A DNA stretch of 64,000 nt from Streptomyces europaeiscabiei (GCF_036346855.1 NZ_CP107841.1:9428001-9492000); one strand, 5' to 3'. Positions 8,253 through 17,095 are shown, counted from the stretch's first letter. Notes: a model not told the origin generated them from the sequence alone. Made by a program: numbers and translations.

Positions 8253-10526
8253 TCACTGGCCGAATCCGGTGCCGCGCGAGATTCTGACGTCGTCCACGTG
8301 CACCGCCCCGCGCTCACCCCCGTTCGAGTACCACGCGACCTTGGCGATCCCTGGCATCGAGGTGCGGAACACCGAGTCGTTCAGCACACGACGGCCGTCG
8401 ATGTCCAGGTCGAAGCGCTGGTTCACGGTGTCCACGGTGAGCGTGACCCGGTACCACTTGCCATTGGTGTACGTACCGATCACCGTGTCCGTGGTCCCCT
8501 TGTACGCGTGGATCTGGCCGCGGGCGAAGGCGACGCTGACGGCCGGGGCACCGGAGGCGTTGTAGAGATAGGGCAGTCCGAACCAGCCGGCCTGCGAGTC
8601 GTTGCGCATCACCTGCGCGTCGATGGTCACCACGCCCTGCAGCGGGGTGCTGAAGAGGCGGGCGAGGTTGGTTCCGTCGCTGCCGCCGCCTTCGATGGTG
8701 CGGGTCAGCCGGACGCTCTTGTCGGAGGCGGACGGCGTCTGCACCACGGAGACGTCGTTGTTGGTCGAGATGACTCGCCATCCGTTGGTTCCATTGGCGA
8801 GCGCGCCGGTTGGCAGGCCGTCGAACGTGTCCGTGAACGCGATGTCGGGCGCGCCGCGTTCGAAGGCACCGATCTCCGGATCGTTCCCGATCGGGACGGT
8901 CGCCCCGGAGTAGTCGAGACCGCCGTTGCCGGTGATCGTGGCGCCGGCGTCGGCGAAGACCGATCCTGACTGGAGTGCGAAGTTCGCCGCCGTGGCGAGT
9001 CTCGTGCCGCTCTCGTCACCGTAGGGCCCCGTGGTGGCGGCGTTCACGAACTGCGGAGCGCCGACCACGGCGTTCACGTCGGACGCGGGCCGAGTCGTCA
9101 GGTTGGACGAGTACCCGTTGTTGTTGTAGATGATGGTCGACTGTTGCCTGAACTCGGGTGCGGACTGTCCGGAGACGAACAGGTTGTTGGTGAACGTCAC
9201 CTTGCCGCCCACGCCGCCGGTCACCATGGACTGTGAGTTGGTGTTGGCGAAGGTGTTGTTGTAGACGTTCGCCACCGAGCCGGTCTGCTGCGACATGTGG
9301 ATGTTCCACCGCGTGCTGCCGGTGACGACGTTGTAGCGGATCACCACGCTGCCGAACTTGACCGCGGAGTTGCACGCGCACAGCAGGATGCCGTCGCCGT
9401 TGTCGTGGAGGTAGTTGTACTGGAACAGCTGGTTGGTGGTACCGATGTCGGGGTCCAGGGCATTCTGGTCGGCGCCGCCCGACGAGAGATGGGTACCCAT
9501 GATCTCGTTGTGCTGGACGGTGACGCTGTCGGCCATGTTGGTCTCGACGCCGGAGACACCGACGCGGTCGATCACGTTGCCTTCGACGAGCCCGCCCCGG
9601 ACGCCGGTGAGGTAGATGCCGTTGCAGCCGAAGGGGGTGTTCGCCTGCGTGATGTAGTTGCCGCGGAACGTGACGTTGGTGTACGGCTTCCAGGCGGGGT
9701 CGGTGGCCGTGGCGCGCTTGCCCCAGCCGGTGTAGACGGCACCGGGCGCGTCACCGGCGTACTGCTTTGTGACGATCCCGTTGAACGAGGTGTTCTTGAT
9801 GGTGGAGTTCTCCACGGTGATGCCGTCGAGCAACGTGGGGGCGCCGGGCGCGGTGATGTCCTGGACACCGGTGAGGAAGGCGATGCCGCCGGTGTTCTTC
9901 GAGCGGTCCCAGCCCTGCATGAAGCTAATGCCCGGCTTGTTGTCGGCGGTGTTGCCGCCGACCCACTTGACCTCGCCGGTGACATCATGCACGTCGACCG
10001 AGTCGATCACGAAGTGGTGCAGGGTCTGGCCGTTGTCACCGTGCACGCCGATGCCACGGAAGTCGCCGAGCTTCGAACCGTCCGTCGTGCCCGTGGGTAC
10101 CGCGTTCGACACGTCGAGGTTGCGGATCTCCCAGTACTCCTGGTTGTACAACCGCACCGCGTCGCCGACCGTTCCCTGGCCGGCGATCTTCGGCTTGGCG
10201 CCCGTTCCGTAGCTGTCGAGGGAGATCGGGGCGCCGTCGGAGCCCGACCCCTTCGGCCAGAGCTGGCCGGTCCAGCTGTCACCGGCCTCGAAGCGAATCG
10301 TGTCGCCGGGCTGGAACGTCGTTGCGTTCACCTTGCTCAGCGAGCGCCAGGGCGCGCTGCTGCTGGTTCCGCTGTTGCTGTCGCTGCCGCTCGTGCTCAC
10401 GTAGTACGTGGAGCCCGCGGCGAAGGCCCGCTGCGCGGGGATGAGCACGATCGACGCGAGCATGACGGCCAGCGCGCACAGTGCGGCGGCTGTCGCTCGG
10501 GACACAAGTCTTCGGTTGACGGTCAT
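8253..10526 (-). CDS. secreted right-handed beta-helix protein, probable polysaccharide lyase or hydrolase
   Basis: A 757-residue protein with a Sec signal peptide (basic start MTVNRRLVSR, hydrophobic core at about 12-30, probable cleavage after AFA near residue 36). The mature N-terminus STYYVSTSGSDSNSGT and the following Asn/Gly-rich repeats are typical of parallel beta-helix proteins of the pectate-lyase superfamily. From about residue 545 a beta-sandwich domain follows, like the LamG/DUF1080 carbohydrate modules. The ATG at 10526 has AGAGG five bases upstream; readings from further upstream would bury the signal peptide. Upstream lies a long leader (about 290 bases) and a promoter cassette with a LacI-type operator at 10806-10819. 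Substrate is unknown; pectin-like or other plant polysaccharides are plausible. Confidence 0.85.
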   Translation of the reverse strand: MTVNRRLVSRATAAALCALAVMLASIVLIPAQRAFAAGSTYYVSTSGSDSNSGTSSSAPWRSLSKVNATTFQPGDTIRFEAGDSWTGQLWPKGSGSDGAPISLDSYGTGAKPKIAGQGTVGDAVRLYNQEYWEIRNLDVSNAVPTGTTDGSKLGDFRGIGVHGDNGQTLHHFVIDSVDVHDVTGEVKWVGGNTADNKPGISFMQGWDRSKNTGGIAFLTGVQDITAPGAPTLLDGITVENSTIKNTSFNGIVTKQYAGDAPGAVYTGWGKRATATDPAWKPYTNVTFRGNYITQANTPFGCNGIYLTGVRGGLVEGNVIDRVGVSGVETNMADSVTVQHNEIMGTHLSSGGADQNALDPDIGTTNQLFQYNYLHDNGDGILLCACNSAVKFGSVVIRYNVVTGSTRWNIHMSQQTGSVANVYNNTFANTNSQSMVTGGVGGKVTFTNNLFVSGQSAPEFRQQSTIIYNNNGYSSNLTTRPASDVNAVVGAPQFVNAATTGPYGDESGTRLATAANFALQSGSVFADAGATITGNGGLDYSGATVPIGNDPEIGAFERGAPDIAFTDTFDGLPTGALANGTNGWRVISTNNDVSVVQTPSASDKSVRLTRTIEGGGSDGTNLARLFSTPLQGVVTIDAQVMRNDSQAGWFGLPYLYNASGAPAVSVAFARGQIHAYKGTTDTVIGTYTNGKWYRVTLTVDTVNQRFDLDIDGRRVLNDSVFRTSMPGIAKVAWYSNGGERGAVHVDDVRISRGTGFGQ

Positions 10527-10804
10527 TGTCCTCTTCTTGTCGTCTGTGGTGGTGAGGTACCGGCTCCTGTCGTGACGCCTCCAGTCGGGACGTCGAGTAA
10601 CGACTCGGGGCGTGGGCAGTTCGGGACCGTGCGGTGGACGCATCGACGGGCGCGCGACGACATGGGAACCGGTCCGACCGGACATGCCCCGTCGGGTGAA
10701 GAGGTCGGCGGCGGCTCCAGGTGTCTTGCTATCGGTGTCACAGTGCCCTCCCCGATGTGAAGTCGACCGTCTGGAAGCCTCGTGCTTGCCGTGGCGGGCG
10801 TGCT

Positions 10805-10854
10805 GGGAAAACGTATTCCGCGCAGTGTGCCCAGCGGACATCGAGGGCGTCAAG
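10805..10854 (-). promoter_or_regulatory. promoter/operator cassette of the beta-helix gene (copy 1 of a repeat)
   Basis: On the minus strand TTGACG (10853-10848) is followed after 18 bases by CACACT, a possible -35/-10 pair, and the palindrome GGAAAACGTATTCC (10806-10819) overlaps the expected start site. The palindrome has the central CG of LacI operators. About 43 of 50 bases match a second copy at 11368-11417. The stretch 10527-10804 between the cassette and the gene would be untranslated leader; I see no gene in it. Confidence 0.6.
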
Positions 10855-11079
10855 GTTTCGAGCAGATGTACGCGCCAGTGTCGTGAGGGCTCCGCCGGAA
10901 GCCGACGGCACCACTCGACAGCGAGCCGTGCGGCAGCCCAGCTGCTTCGGACGGCACTGCGCACCGGCCGCTCGAGTACCAGTTGCCCGGCGGGGTGCAG
11001 GAGCGCACGCCGGTCTCAAAGTTCCTGGCGCACGGGCGGGGAGGTCGGCGATGGGGACCTGCCCGCCCGTGGGATCGGT

Positions 11080-11248
11080 CGGGTGCTGATGTACGCGCTC
11101 ATCTTGGCGTCGAGGTAGTCGCGGTTGATGGCGCGGGCGACCGGGGCCGCCCCTGTCTCGGCGTCCTCCGATCCGTTCTCGCTGGCCCAGAGGCCAGAGC
11201 CGCCAACCGTCTGATGTGCCTGTCAGGCAGCCCGATGACGTTGTGCAC
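11080..11248 (-). pseudogene. remnant of a GH59-like (galactosylceramidase-type) glycosidase
   Basis: A GTG at 11248 with an excellent ribosome site (AGGAGGA six bases upstream) opens a short reading frame that soon loses sense. From 11192, in a different frame, the sequence reads LWASENGSEDAETGAAP followed by VARAINRDYLDAKMSAYIS. This resembles the region of GH59 galactosylceramidases around the catalytic nucleophile Glu (human GALC has LWSSEDFS followed by GAGCWGRILNQNYING). After YIS the similarity stops. So the start region of a glycosidase gene is joined, out of frame, to an internal piece, with the rest deleted. Its own promoter cassette is still present at 11368-11417. The family call rests on motif memory, not a search. 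Confidence 0.6.
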
Positions 11249-11367
11249 GGGAGATCCTCCTAGGAGGGAGTGCGAGTGTGGGTGTGGCTTGCACTGAGAC
11301 TCGGCGCGAGGGTGGTCGCGTGGATCGCAGAGGCTGTGCCCGCCCGGTGGAGGAGTCTTTCCTCAGC

Positions 11368-11417
11368 GGGAAATCGTATTCCGCGCAGTGTGCCCGTCCG
11401 TGATCGAAGGCGTCAAG
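11368..11417 (-). repeat. second copy of the promoter/operator cassette
   Basis: This copy keeps the TTGACG hexamer (11416-11411) and the palindrome GGAAATCGTATTCC (11369-11382). The first 28 bases match copy 1 at 10805 with one difference. It lies about 120 bases upstream of the GTG of the GH59-like remnant, so both enzymes were probably controlled by the same LacI regulator before the second gene decayed. Confidence 0.65.
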
Positions 11418-11515
11418 CGTCGGTCAGCGGGTAAAAATGCGCATTTGGCGTGGCAGGGTTCTGGTGGTCCGAAGACGCTGTGCGCGTCGGTGGGAGTGAC
11501 CGGCTGAAGGGCGGT

Positions 11516-12550
11516 TCAGACGACGCGGATCGCTGTGCTGTCGCGCACCACGATCTGCCCGCGCATCATCAGATGTTCTGCTTCCGTGCGGTCCGCGAGC
11601 GCGAGGCGGACGGCCTCGGCACCTGCCTGCGCCAGCGGCAACGACACGGTCGTCAGCCGCGGTGTCACGTCGATCGCGAGCTCGATGTCGTCGAAACCGG
11701 TCACCGAGACCTCGTCGGGCACCGCCACCCCGGCAGCACGGAAGGCCGACATCGCGCCGATGGCGATGGTGTCGTTGGCGGCGAGGACCGCGTGGGGCGG
11801 CTTCAGCCCCTCGGCGACAAGCCGCAGTGCCGCGTCGAACCCCCCTTGACGGTTCACCGTGCAGTGCGAGACCCGGATGTGCCGCTCCTCGACGCCGCCG
11901 TGGCGGAGACCGGCGATGAAGCCCGCGGTACGAGCCGAGACGTTCCCCTGCCTGCGCGCGCCGGCGAGGATCGTCACGTGCCGGTACCCCGCCCCGGCGA
12001 TGTAGGTGGCCAATTCCTTCGCAGGGCCGTGATTGTCGAAGCTGATGGAGTCGAACGGCATGTCGGTGTCACCGACGATCACTACCCGGCCGCCTTCGCG
12101 TTCGTAGCCGAGCAACTCGTCGAGCAGGCGCCCGCCGAGGGCGTTCGTGTCGAGGCGGCTCGAGGTCAGAATGAGCGCACGCGGCCGCAGGGCACGCTGC
12201 AACCGGACGGTTTGGAGCTGCCGCTCGGCGGTGCCGTGGGTCGAGGAGACGGTCACGAACGCACCTGCGTCGCGCGCTCGCCGTTCCATCGCCGCGGCGA
12301 CCATTCCCATCGACGGGGTCGTGAGATCGTCGCCGACGACCGCGATCGAGTCGTTCGCGCGCCGCATCGCCCGGGCCGCGGTGTCCGCGGTGTAGCGCAA
12401 CGCGGCCGCGGCGGAGACGACCCGCTGCCGGTATTCCTCGGCGACCGTCCGCGAGCTGCCGCCCAGCACTCGCGACGCGGTCGAGACCGACACACCGGCG
12501 GCCGCCGCCACGTCCCGCAGGGTGACGGTCGGCCTGGCTGAATGGGGCAT
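11516..12550 (-). CDS. LacI family transcriptional regulator
   Basis: A 344-residue LacI/GalR protein. The helix-turn-helix reads VTLRDVAAAAGVSVSTASRVL and the effector domain follows from about residue 68 (SIAVVGDDLTTPSMGM). The ATG at 12550 has GGGAGGAA about seven bases upstream. It is divergent from another LacI gene at 12834, and the two share layout and several motifs (EELHAYREAGG versus DELLGYEREGG; SFDNHGPAKELA versus SIDNYGGARQLA), so they are paralogues. It or its partner is the likely reader of the GGAANNCGNNTTCC sites at 10806 and 11369. The 283-base gap between the two genes holds no gene; I found no clear matching palindrome there. Confidence 0.92.
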   Translation of the reverse strand: MPHSARPTVTLRDVAAAAGVSVSTASRVLGGSSRTVAEEYRQRVVSAAAALRYTADTAARAMRRANDSIAVVGDDLTTPSMGMVAAAMERRARDAGAFVTVSSTHGTAERQLQTVRLQRALRPRALILTSSRLDTNALGGRLLDELLGYEREGGRVVIVGDTDMPFDSISFDNHGPAKELATYIAGAGYRHVTILAGARRQGNVSARTAGFIAGLRHGGVEERHIRVSHCTVNRQGGFDAALRLVAEGLKPPHAVLAANDTIAIGAMSAFRAAGVAVPDEVSVTGFDDIELAIDVTPRLTTVSLPLAQAGAEAVRLALADRTEAEHLMMRGQIVVRDSTAIRVV

Positions 12551-12833
12551 CGCGCCGTTCCTCCCGCACCACGAAAACGAGCCGCCGTCGACGCTACCCG
12601 AGGATATCCCCGGTCAGGCCGCGCAGGTGTGGACGAGAGTGCCGGTGACCGCCTCGGGACACGGCTGCCCGGACCGCCTCGGGACCACGGTCGCCCGGCT
12701 CGAAGGTGGTCGCCTCGGCCCGGTGGGATTCCGCACGGCACGTACGCCGGTAAGCGCACCGGCCTAGGGAGTGACCGTCGGTAGTGATTCCACGACTTCC
12801 AGGCGCTGGGCGGCTCGGTGCACAATGTGCGGT

Positions 12834-13904
12834 ATGGAAGAGGGAGCGGCAGCGCCTGTAGGGCGTCGCGGGGAGGCCGTATCCGAGGGGCGCCAGGTGA
12901 CCCTGCATGATGTGGCGCGGACAGCGGGCGTTTCACAGGCGACGGCATCCCGGGTGCTCAACGGCAGCGTCCGCAACGTCCGGCAGGAGAACGTCGACCG
13001 TGTGCTCACCGCGGCCGCGGAACTGGACTACGCACCGCACCTGTCCGCCCAGGCGATCGCGCGGGGTTCGACGAACATCGCCGCGCTGGTCGTCAGCGGT
13101 GTCGACGACCCGTACTTCTCCTCCATCGCGGCAGGGGTGACACAGGCGGCCGAGGCCGCCGGACTCATCGTGACCATGGCGGTTGCGGACCGCTCCCCGG
13201 AGCGTGAACTCCAGATCGTCGGGACGCTGCGCGGCATGCGTCCCCGCGTCATCGTCATGACCGGCAGCCGCGTCGACGGCGCCGATGCCCGCGACGCACT
13301 CGTCGAGGAGCTCCACGCCTACCGGGAAGCGGGCGGCAGCGTGGTCCTGATCAGCCAGCACGACCTGCCTTTCCATACCGTCAGCATCGACAACTACGGC
13401 GGAGCGCGGCAGCTTGCCCGCGCGCTGGTAGGGCTCGGCTACCGGCGGTTCGCGGTGGTCCGGGCGGGGACCGCACTCAGGACGTCCCGTGACCGGTGCA
13501 GCGGTTTCGTGGAGGGCCTGCGCGAGTTCGGCATCGACGTCGACGAGCGGATGGTGGCCGAGGCCGAGTTCAGTCGCCGTGGGGGGTGTGAGGCGGCCCG
13601 GGAGCTCGTCCGGCGGGGACTGGACGGCACGGAACTCGTCTTCGCGGTCAGCGACGTCATGGCGATCGGTGCGATGACCGCATTTCGTGACGTGGGGCTT
13701 GTCCCTGGCCGGGACATCGCCGTCGCCGGCTTCGACGACATCGGCCCGGCGGTGGACGTCGTCCCGGAGCTGACGTCCGTGACCGTTCCTCTGCAGCAGG
13801 TCGGGCTCCGTGCGATGGAGCTCGCGCTCTCCGACGATGACACCCCGCGGATCGTACCGGTCGCCACGAACGTCGTTCTGCGGACAAGCACACCCCCTCG
13901 ATGA
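12834..13904 (+). CDS. LacI family transcriptional regulator
   Basis: About 356 residues from ATG 12834 (ATG 12825 is the alternative and adds three residues). The helix-turn-helix reads VTLHDVARTAGVSQATASRVL, followed by a normal effector-binding domain. There is no good ribosome site before either ATG; CACAAT at 12821-12826 lies about eight bases upstream of ATG 12834 and would suit a -10 box, so leaderless translation is possible. It is a paralogue of the divergent LacI gene at 11516-12550. No operon partner follows: the next 870 bases are degenerate. Confidence 0.9.
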   Translation: MEEGAAAPVGRRGEAVSEGRQVTLHDVARTAGVSQATASRVLNGSVRNVRQENVDRVLTAAAELDYAPHLSAQAIARGSTNIAALVVSGVDDPYFSSIAAGVTQAAEAAGLIVTMAVADRSPERELQIVGTLRGMRPRVIVMTGSRVDGADARDALVEELHAYREAGGSVVLISQHDLPFHTVSIDNYGGARQLARALVGLGYRRFAVVRAGTALRTSRDRCSGFVEGLREFGIDVDERMVAEAEFSRRGGCEAARELVRRGLDGTELVFAVSDVMAIGAMTAFRDVGLVPGRDIAVAGFDDIGPAVDVVPELTSVTVPLQQVGLRAMELALSDDDTPRIVPVATNVVLRTSTPPR

Positions 13905-14642
13905 CCGTGCAGGCTGATCGCGCGGTGAGCGTCGCCCGTCCGGCCCTGAGCTGCTCCGCGACCCTGCCGACGCCCCGCGGCGGGCGACGGCCTTCCAGCC
14001 TGCCGAGCGCGCCGTAGCCGATGAGCACGGGCGCCGTCCTCGAGAGAAGCCCTGCTCGGATCAGAGCACGACGTCGAGCCGAGCCGGGCGGCGGACCATG
14101 ACCAGACCGGGAGGGGGCTCACGGTCGGCCTGCGATTTCCCGTCCGCCGGAATGAGGTGTGGCCATGCTCCGTAGGCAGATGACACTGACAGGCCGCAGC
14201 CGACGCCGAACGGGCGGCATCGGGTGGTGAGACATGCGGATAGCGTTGAACCCGGCGGTGGCGGTGCTGGTGTTCGTAGGCGGCGAAACGCATGGTACGG
14301 CTCCTCACAGGCTGGGCCCGGGGCGCGGCGCTTGTGCAGCCAGGGCAGTGACAGGGGCGCCGCGCCTCCGGGAGCAGGGGTGGGGTCAGACCGGCGGGGC
14401 GACGAGGACACCGCGGTCGACGTCGTTGAACGACTCCTTGGCGACCAGTTCGTTCATCGGGTTGGCGGTGCCCCGCTGGTCGGTGACCTCGGCCTGGGAG
14501 AAGTCGTAGACGTGCGGGTGCCACGTGTCCTCGTCCAGCGTTCCAGCTCCGTCGTGCCTCTTGATCCGTTTGATCCGTGCTTGATCCGTAAGTCCGGCCG
14601 CCCGCTGCCAGGTCAGCGAGGTGGGCTTGCGCGCGAGGGTGT
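13905..14642. other. degenerate non-coding stretch with protein-like scraps
   Basis: No intact gene is supported here. On the minus strand 14646-14386 reads an 86-codon frame whose C-terminal half (HPHVYDFSQAEVTDQRG and onwards to a stop) looks protein-like, but I cannot assign it to a family; it is continuous in sequence with the IclR remnant to its right and may be part of a fused fragment. The segment 13905-14380 shows no convincing frame. The pattern suits decayed DNA between the sugar region and the RIP-like gene. Confidence 0.5.
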
Positions 14643-14761
14643 TCACGGGCGCGGCGACGAACCGTGACCCGCAGGTCGTCCAGATGTCGACGCGCCACTT
14701 CCTGTGCGGACATGACCGACGTGCGCCAGGTCACGTTGACGCACCCCAGCACCACGCCGTG
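14643..14761 (-). pseudogene. C-terminal remnant of an IclR-family regulator
   Basis: On the minus strand from 14761 the frame reads GVVLGCVNVTWRTSVMSAQ then EVARRHLDDLRVTVRRR. This matches the last strand and helix of IclR effector domains, where a small-residue/NV strand is followed by a helix ending in L-P/D-x-L-R. There is no DNA-binding domain: upstream of 14761 the sequence runs into the 3' end of the RIP-like gene, and downstream it passes into unrelated sequence without a stop at the expected place. It is therefore an isolated fragment. It is not an obvious piece of the two intact IclR genes in this window. Confidence 0.5.
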
Positions 14762-14781
14762 TGCACGGGCTGGGCAACTGG

Positions 14782-15480
14782 CTAGTCGCGCATCACGCCG
14801 ACCTGCTGTGCGGTGACGAAGACGTCGGACCCGTTGTCCATGCCGTTCGCGATGCGGTCGGCGACGGGGCGGAACCGGCAGGCCTCGGTGATGGCGATGA
14901 CGTAGCGCAGCATGCCGCGTGCCTGGGCGGTGCGGTCGGTGCCGCGGACGGTCAGGTCCCTGAGGCTGTTCTCGAGGCTGAGACGGCTCAGGTTGACGGC
15001 GGTCTCTGACTGGCGCGCGACGCGGGCGAGGGCGTCGTAGCCCTCCTCGCCGAGGAACAAGTCGTCGTCGGTGGTGTCCCCCATGTGGGGGACGTCGGAG
15101 GCGAGGTTCAGGACGAAGTCGTGCGGGGTGTCGCTGGAGGAGAACCGCACGACGCGGAAGTCGCCGAGTCGTACGAGCGCATGCACCGTGGGGGCGGGGT
15201 CGCCGCCGCTGATCACGAGGTCGGCGAAACCGTCGGCCGAGGTCCGGGCGAGGTTCCGCAGCTGGTCGAGCATGGCCAGATAGTCGTCCGAGCCGTGGTT
15301 GATGTTCCAGCGGACCTGTGGGAAGCGGACGTGTTTCTCGTCGGCGACGGCATCGGCGTCGATCGGCATGTGGTCCGCCGCCGTCGAGGCGGCTGTGTCG
15401 GTGTCGCCGGACCTCAGCATGATCACCAGAATGCCGAGAAGGACGGACAGGGTGACCGCGATGCGGACGCTGGTGGGCAT
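14782..15480 (-). CDS. ribosome-inactivating protein (RIP)-like, possibly truncated
   Basis: A 232-residue protein with one N-terminal hydrophobic segment (about residues 5-22, a signal peptide or anchor). The body looks like the rRNA N-glycosidase fold: VRWNINHGSDDYLAMLDQLR near residues 56-75, FLGEEGYDALARVA with Tyr148 aligned to ricin Tyr123, and AITEACRFRPVADRI with Glu199 and Arg202 aligned to ricin Glu177 and Arg180. RIPs remove one adenine from the large rRNA. The stop (TAG) comes 33 residues after Glu199, close to where ricin has active-site Trp211 (34 residues after Glu177); TAG is one base from TGG. The next sequence is an IclR fragment, so the 3' end may be broken. GGAG lies six bases before the ATG. 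Activity is uncertain. Confidence 0.72.
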   Translation of the reverse strand: MPTSVRIAVTLSVLLGILVIMLRSGDTDTAASTAADHMPIDADAVADEKHVRFPQVRWNINHGSDDYLAMLDQLRNLARTSADGFADLVISGGDPAPTVHALVRLGDFRVVRFSSSDTPHDFVLNLASDVPHMGDTTDDDLFLGEEGYDALARVARQSETAVNLSRLSLENSLRDLTVRGTDRTAQARGMLRYVIAITEACRFRPVADRIANGMDNGSDVFVTAQQVGVMRD

Positions 15481-15617
15481 GGTGCGCTCCGGTTGTTCGA
15501 CGTGCAGCGATACGACGATCGACGCTCACAGTCGGGAGGTTGTTTGGCAGGCCCCTGGTGCCGCCGCATACAACTCCGGACGATCGATTTCCTCCTGATT
15601 GTCCTTGTACGGGGCCG

Positions 15618-17093
15618 TTATGGACGCACGACGACGGTCCATGCGGGGTTGTAGGTGTCCGGCACCGGAAAACGTCGCCAGCCGCGCGCCCAGTGCGGTG
15701 GCTCCCGATCGCGAAGGACCAACGCACCGGGGTGCGCCGGGGGGTCCGTCCCGGCGACGGCGCAGCCCGCGGTGTGAGCGACGGGAATCGTCGAACGGTT
15801 CCCCGCGAGGACACACGGCGGGTGCACCCCGTGCTCGCGCAACACGGAGGCGATCCGGTCCCAGTCTCCGCGGGCCCGCTGCTGGATGCCCGCATGAGTG
15901 TGGACCAGATCGGCCTGGATGCCCCCATGCCAGAGGAGTGCCAGGGTGAGCACCGCGGCCGTCGGCACCGAACGGCGGGTGCGGGCCCGGTGGACGACGG
16001 CGAGGAGCCCGACAGCGGCGGGGAGCGCCAGCAGGGCGTAGGCCGGCAGCAGGAACCGCGGCGCGGCGTAGGGGACGAGGAAGAGATACGGCGCCGCCGT
16101 GGCCACCGCCACCGCCACCGCCATCCACAGTGGTGCGGCGGACCGGCGCGCCCGGCGCTCCATCCACAGTCCCAGGCAGACCAGCAGCGGCAGCAGGAAC
16201 CACCACTCCGTCACTGGCAGCCGTACGGTGTCGCCCGTGCAAGGACGGCACAGCAGCGGGCCGTCCAGCGCGGTGAGATGGGCACGCAGGGAGAAGACGG
16301 CCCGCAGCCCGCCCTGGACCTCGTCGGCCTCCGCGAGCCGGTTCCGCACCCCGCCGAACCGCGCCTCGGCCTCGACGACCCAGGGCAGCGCACCCCCCAC
16401 GAGTCCGGCCGCCACGGCCGACAGACGCCCCCGGAGGCGGCCGTGGTCACGCAACGCGGGCATCAGTACGGCGGCCAGGAGCAGCGGCACGGCGACGGCC
16501 ACACCGTCGTTGGGCCGCATCAGGGTCACCACCGCCAGACCTGCCGCGACACCCGCGTACCGAGGACGCGGCGCGAGGAAACAGCCCACCGCGGCGGTGG
16601 CACCCATCGCCGTGTAGTGGTTCGGCATCGCGGAGCCGCCGTAGAACAGAGTGATCCACAGGCTGCCGTACAGCCCGGCCGCCACCCACACCGCCGCCGG
16701 GCGGCGCAGGATCCGCAGCCAGGGCCGGAACCCCAGCCAGAGCGCACCGCCGGCCAGCAGGAGCAGCCACACCCTGAGCAGCACCGTCGAGCCGCTCCAC
16801 GAGGCGATCGGAGCAAGCAGCAGGGGGACCCCGCGGGTACGAGGGGCGCTGAACGGGGTCGCCGGACCGTACGGTCCGAACCGGCTGGCGTACACGATCT
16901 CGTCCCAGCCGAGCGGCAGGGTGATCGGTACGAGGACGGCCGACAACAGACAGAACCCGGCGGCCACGATCCACAGCATCCGCTGTGCCGAGACCGCGGT
17001 GCGGTTCGCGTTCTTCTGATCCGCGGTGGGATCGGCCACGCGATCCACGTTCATCCGATCCGCGGTGCGATCGGCCATGCGATGCACGTTCAT
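15618..17093 (-). CDS. polytopic membrane protein, GT-C/mannosyltransferase-like
   Basis: A 491-residue integral membrane protein with roughly ten hydrophobic segments, the first at about residues 38-60 (MLWIVAAGFCLLSAVLVPITL). Just after it, LGWDEIVYASRFGPYG has an acidic motif in the first extracytoplasmic loop, as in GT-C glycosyltransferases, where an Asp/Glu there is catalytic. A soluble C-terminal part follows. The ATG at 17093 overlaps the stop of the GT4 glycosyltransferase gene by four bases, so the two are co-translated and probably act on one glycan or lipid-linked sugar. The N-terminal 39 residues are a 13-residue unit repeated about three times, from a DNA tandem repeat; a second ATG at 17054 could also serve. 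The GT-C call is inferred from topology. Confidence 0.7.
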   Translation of the reverse strand: MNVHRMADRTADRMNVDRVADPTADQKNANRTAVSAQRMLWIVAAGFCLLSAVLVPITLPLGWDEIVYASRFGPYGPATPFSAPRTRGVPLLLAPIASWSGSTVLLRVWLLLLAGGALWLGFRPWLRILRRPAAVWVAAGLYGSLWITLFYGGSAMPNHYTAMGATAAVGCFLAPRPRYAGVAAGLAVVTLMRPNDGVAVAVPLLLAAVLMPALRDHGRLRGRLSAVAAGLVGGALPWVVEAEARFGGVRNRLAEADEVQGGLRAVFSLRAHLTALDGPLLCRPCTGDTVRLPVTEWWFLLPLLVCLGLWMERRARRSAAPLWMAVAVAVATAAPYLFLVPYAAPRFLLPAYALLALPAAVGLLAVVHRARTRRSVPTAAVLTLALLWHGGIQADLVHTHAGIQQRARGDWDRIASVLREHGVHPPCVLAGNRSTIPVAHTAGCAVAGTDPPAHPGALVLRDREPPHWARGWRRFPVPDTYNPAWTVVVRP

Positions 17094-17095
17094 CC
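17018..17095. repeat. 39-base tandem repeat spanning the start of the membrane protein gene
   Basis: Two copies (17018-17056 and 17057-17095) differ at only about four positions, and a degenerate third copy lies to the left (about 16990-17017). The unit is 13 codons, so the reading frame is kept and each copy carries an in-frame ATG (17093 and 17054). The encoded units start MNVHRMADRTADR, MNVDRVADPTADQ and KNANRTAVSAQR. Confidence 0.85.

Noticed and set aside
13439..15928. A minus-strand open frame of 829 codons crossing the LacI, IclR-remnant and RIP regions
   Set aside because: Only a short part (the IclR tail) is protein-like; the rest is a mirror of real genes or random open frame.
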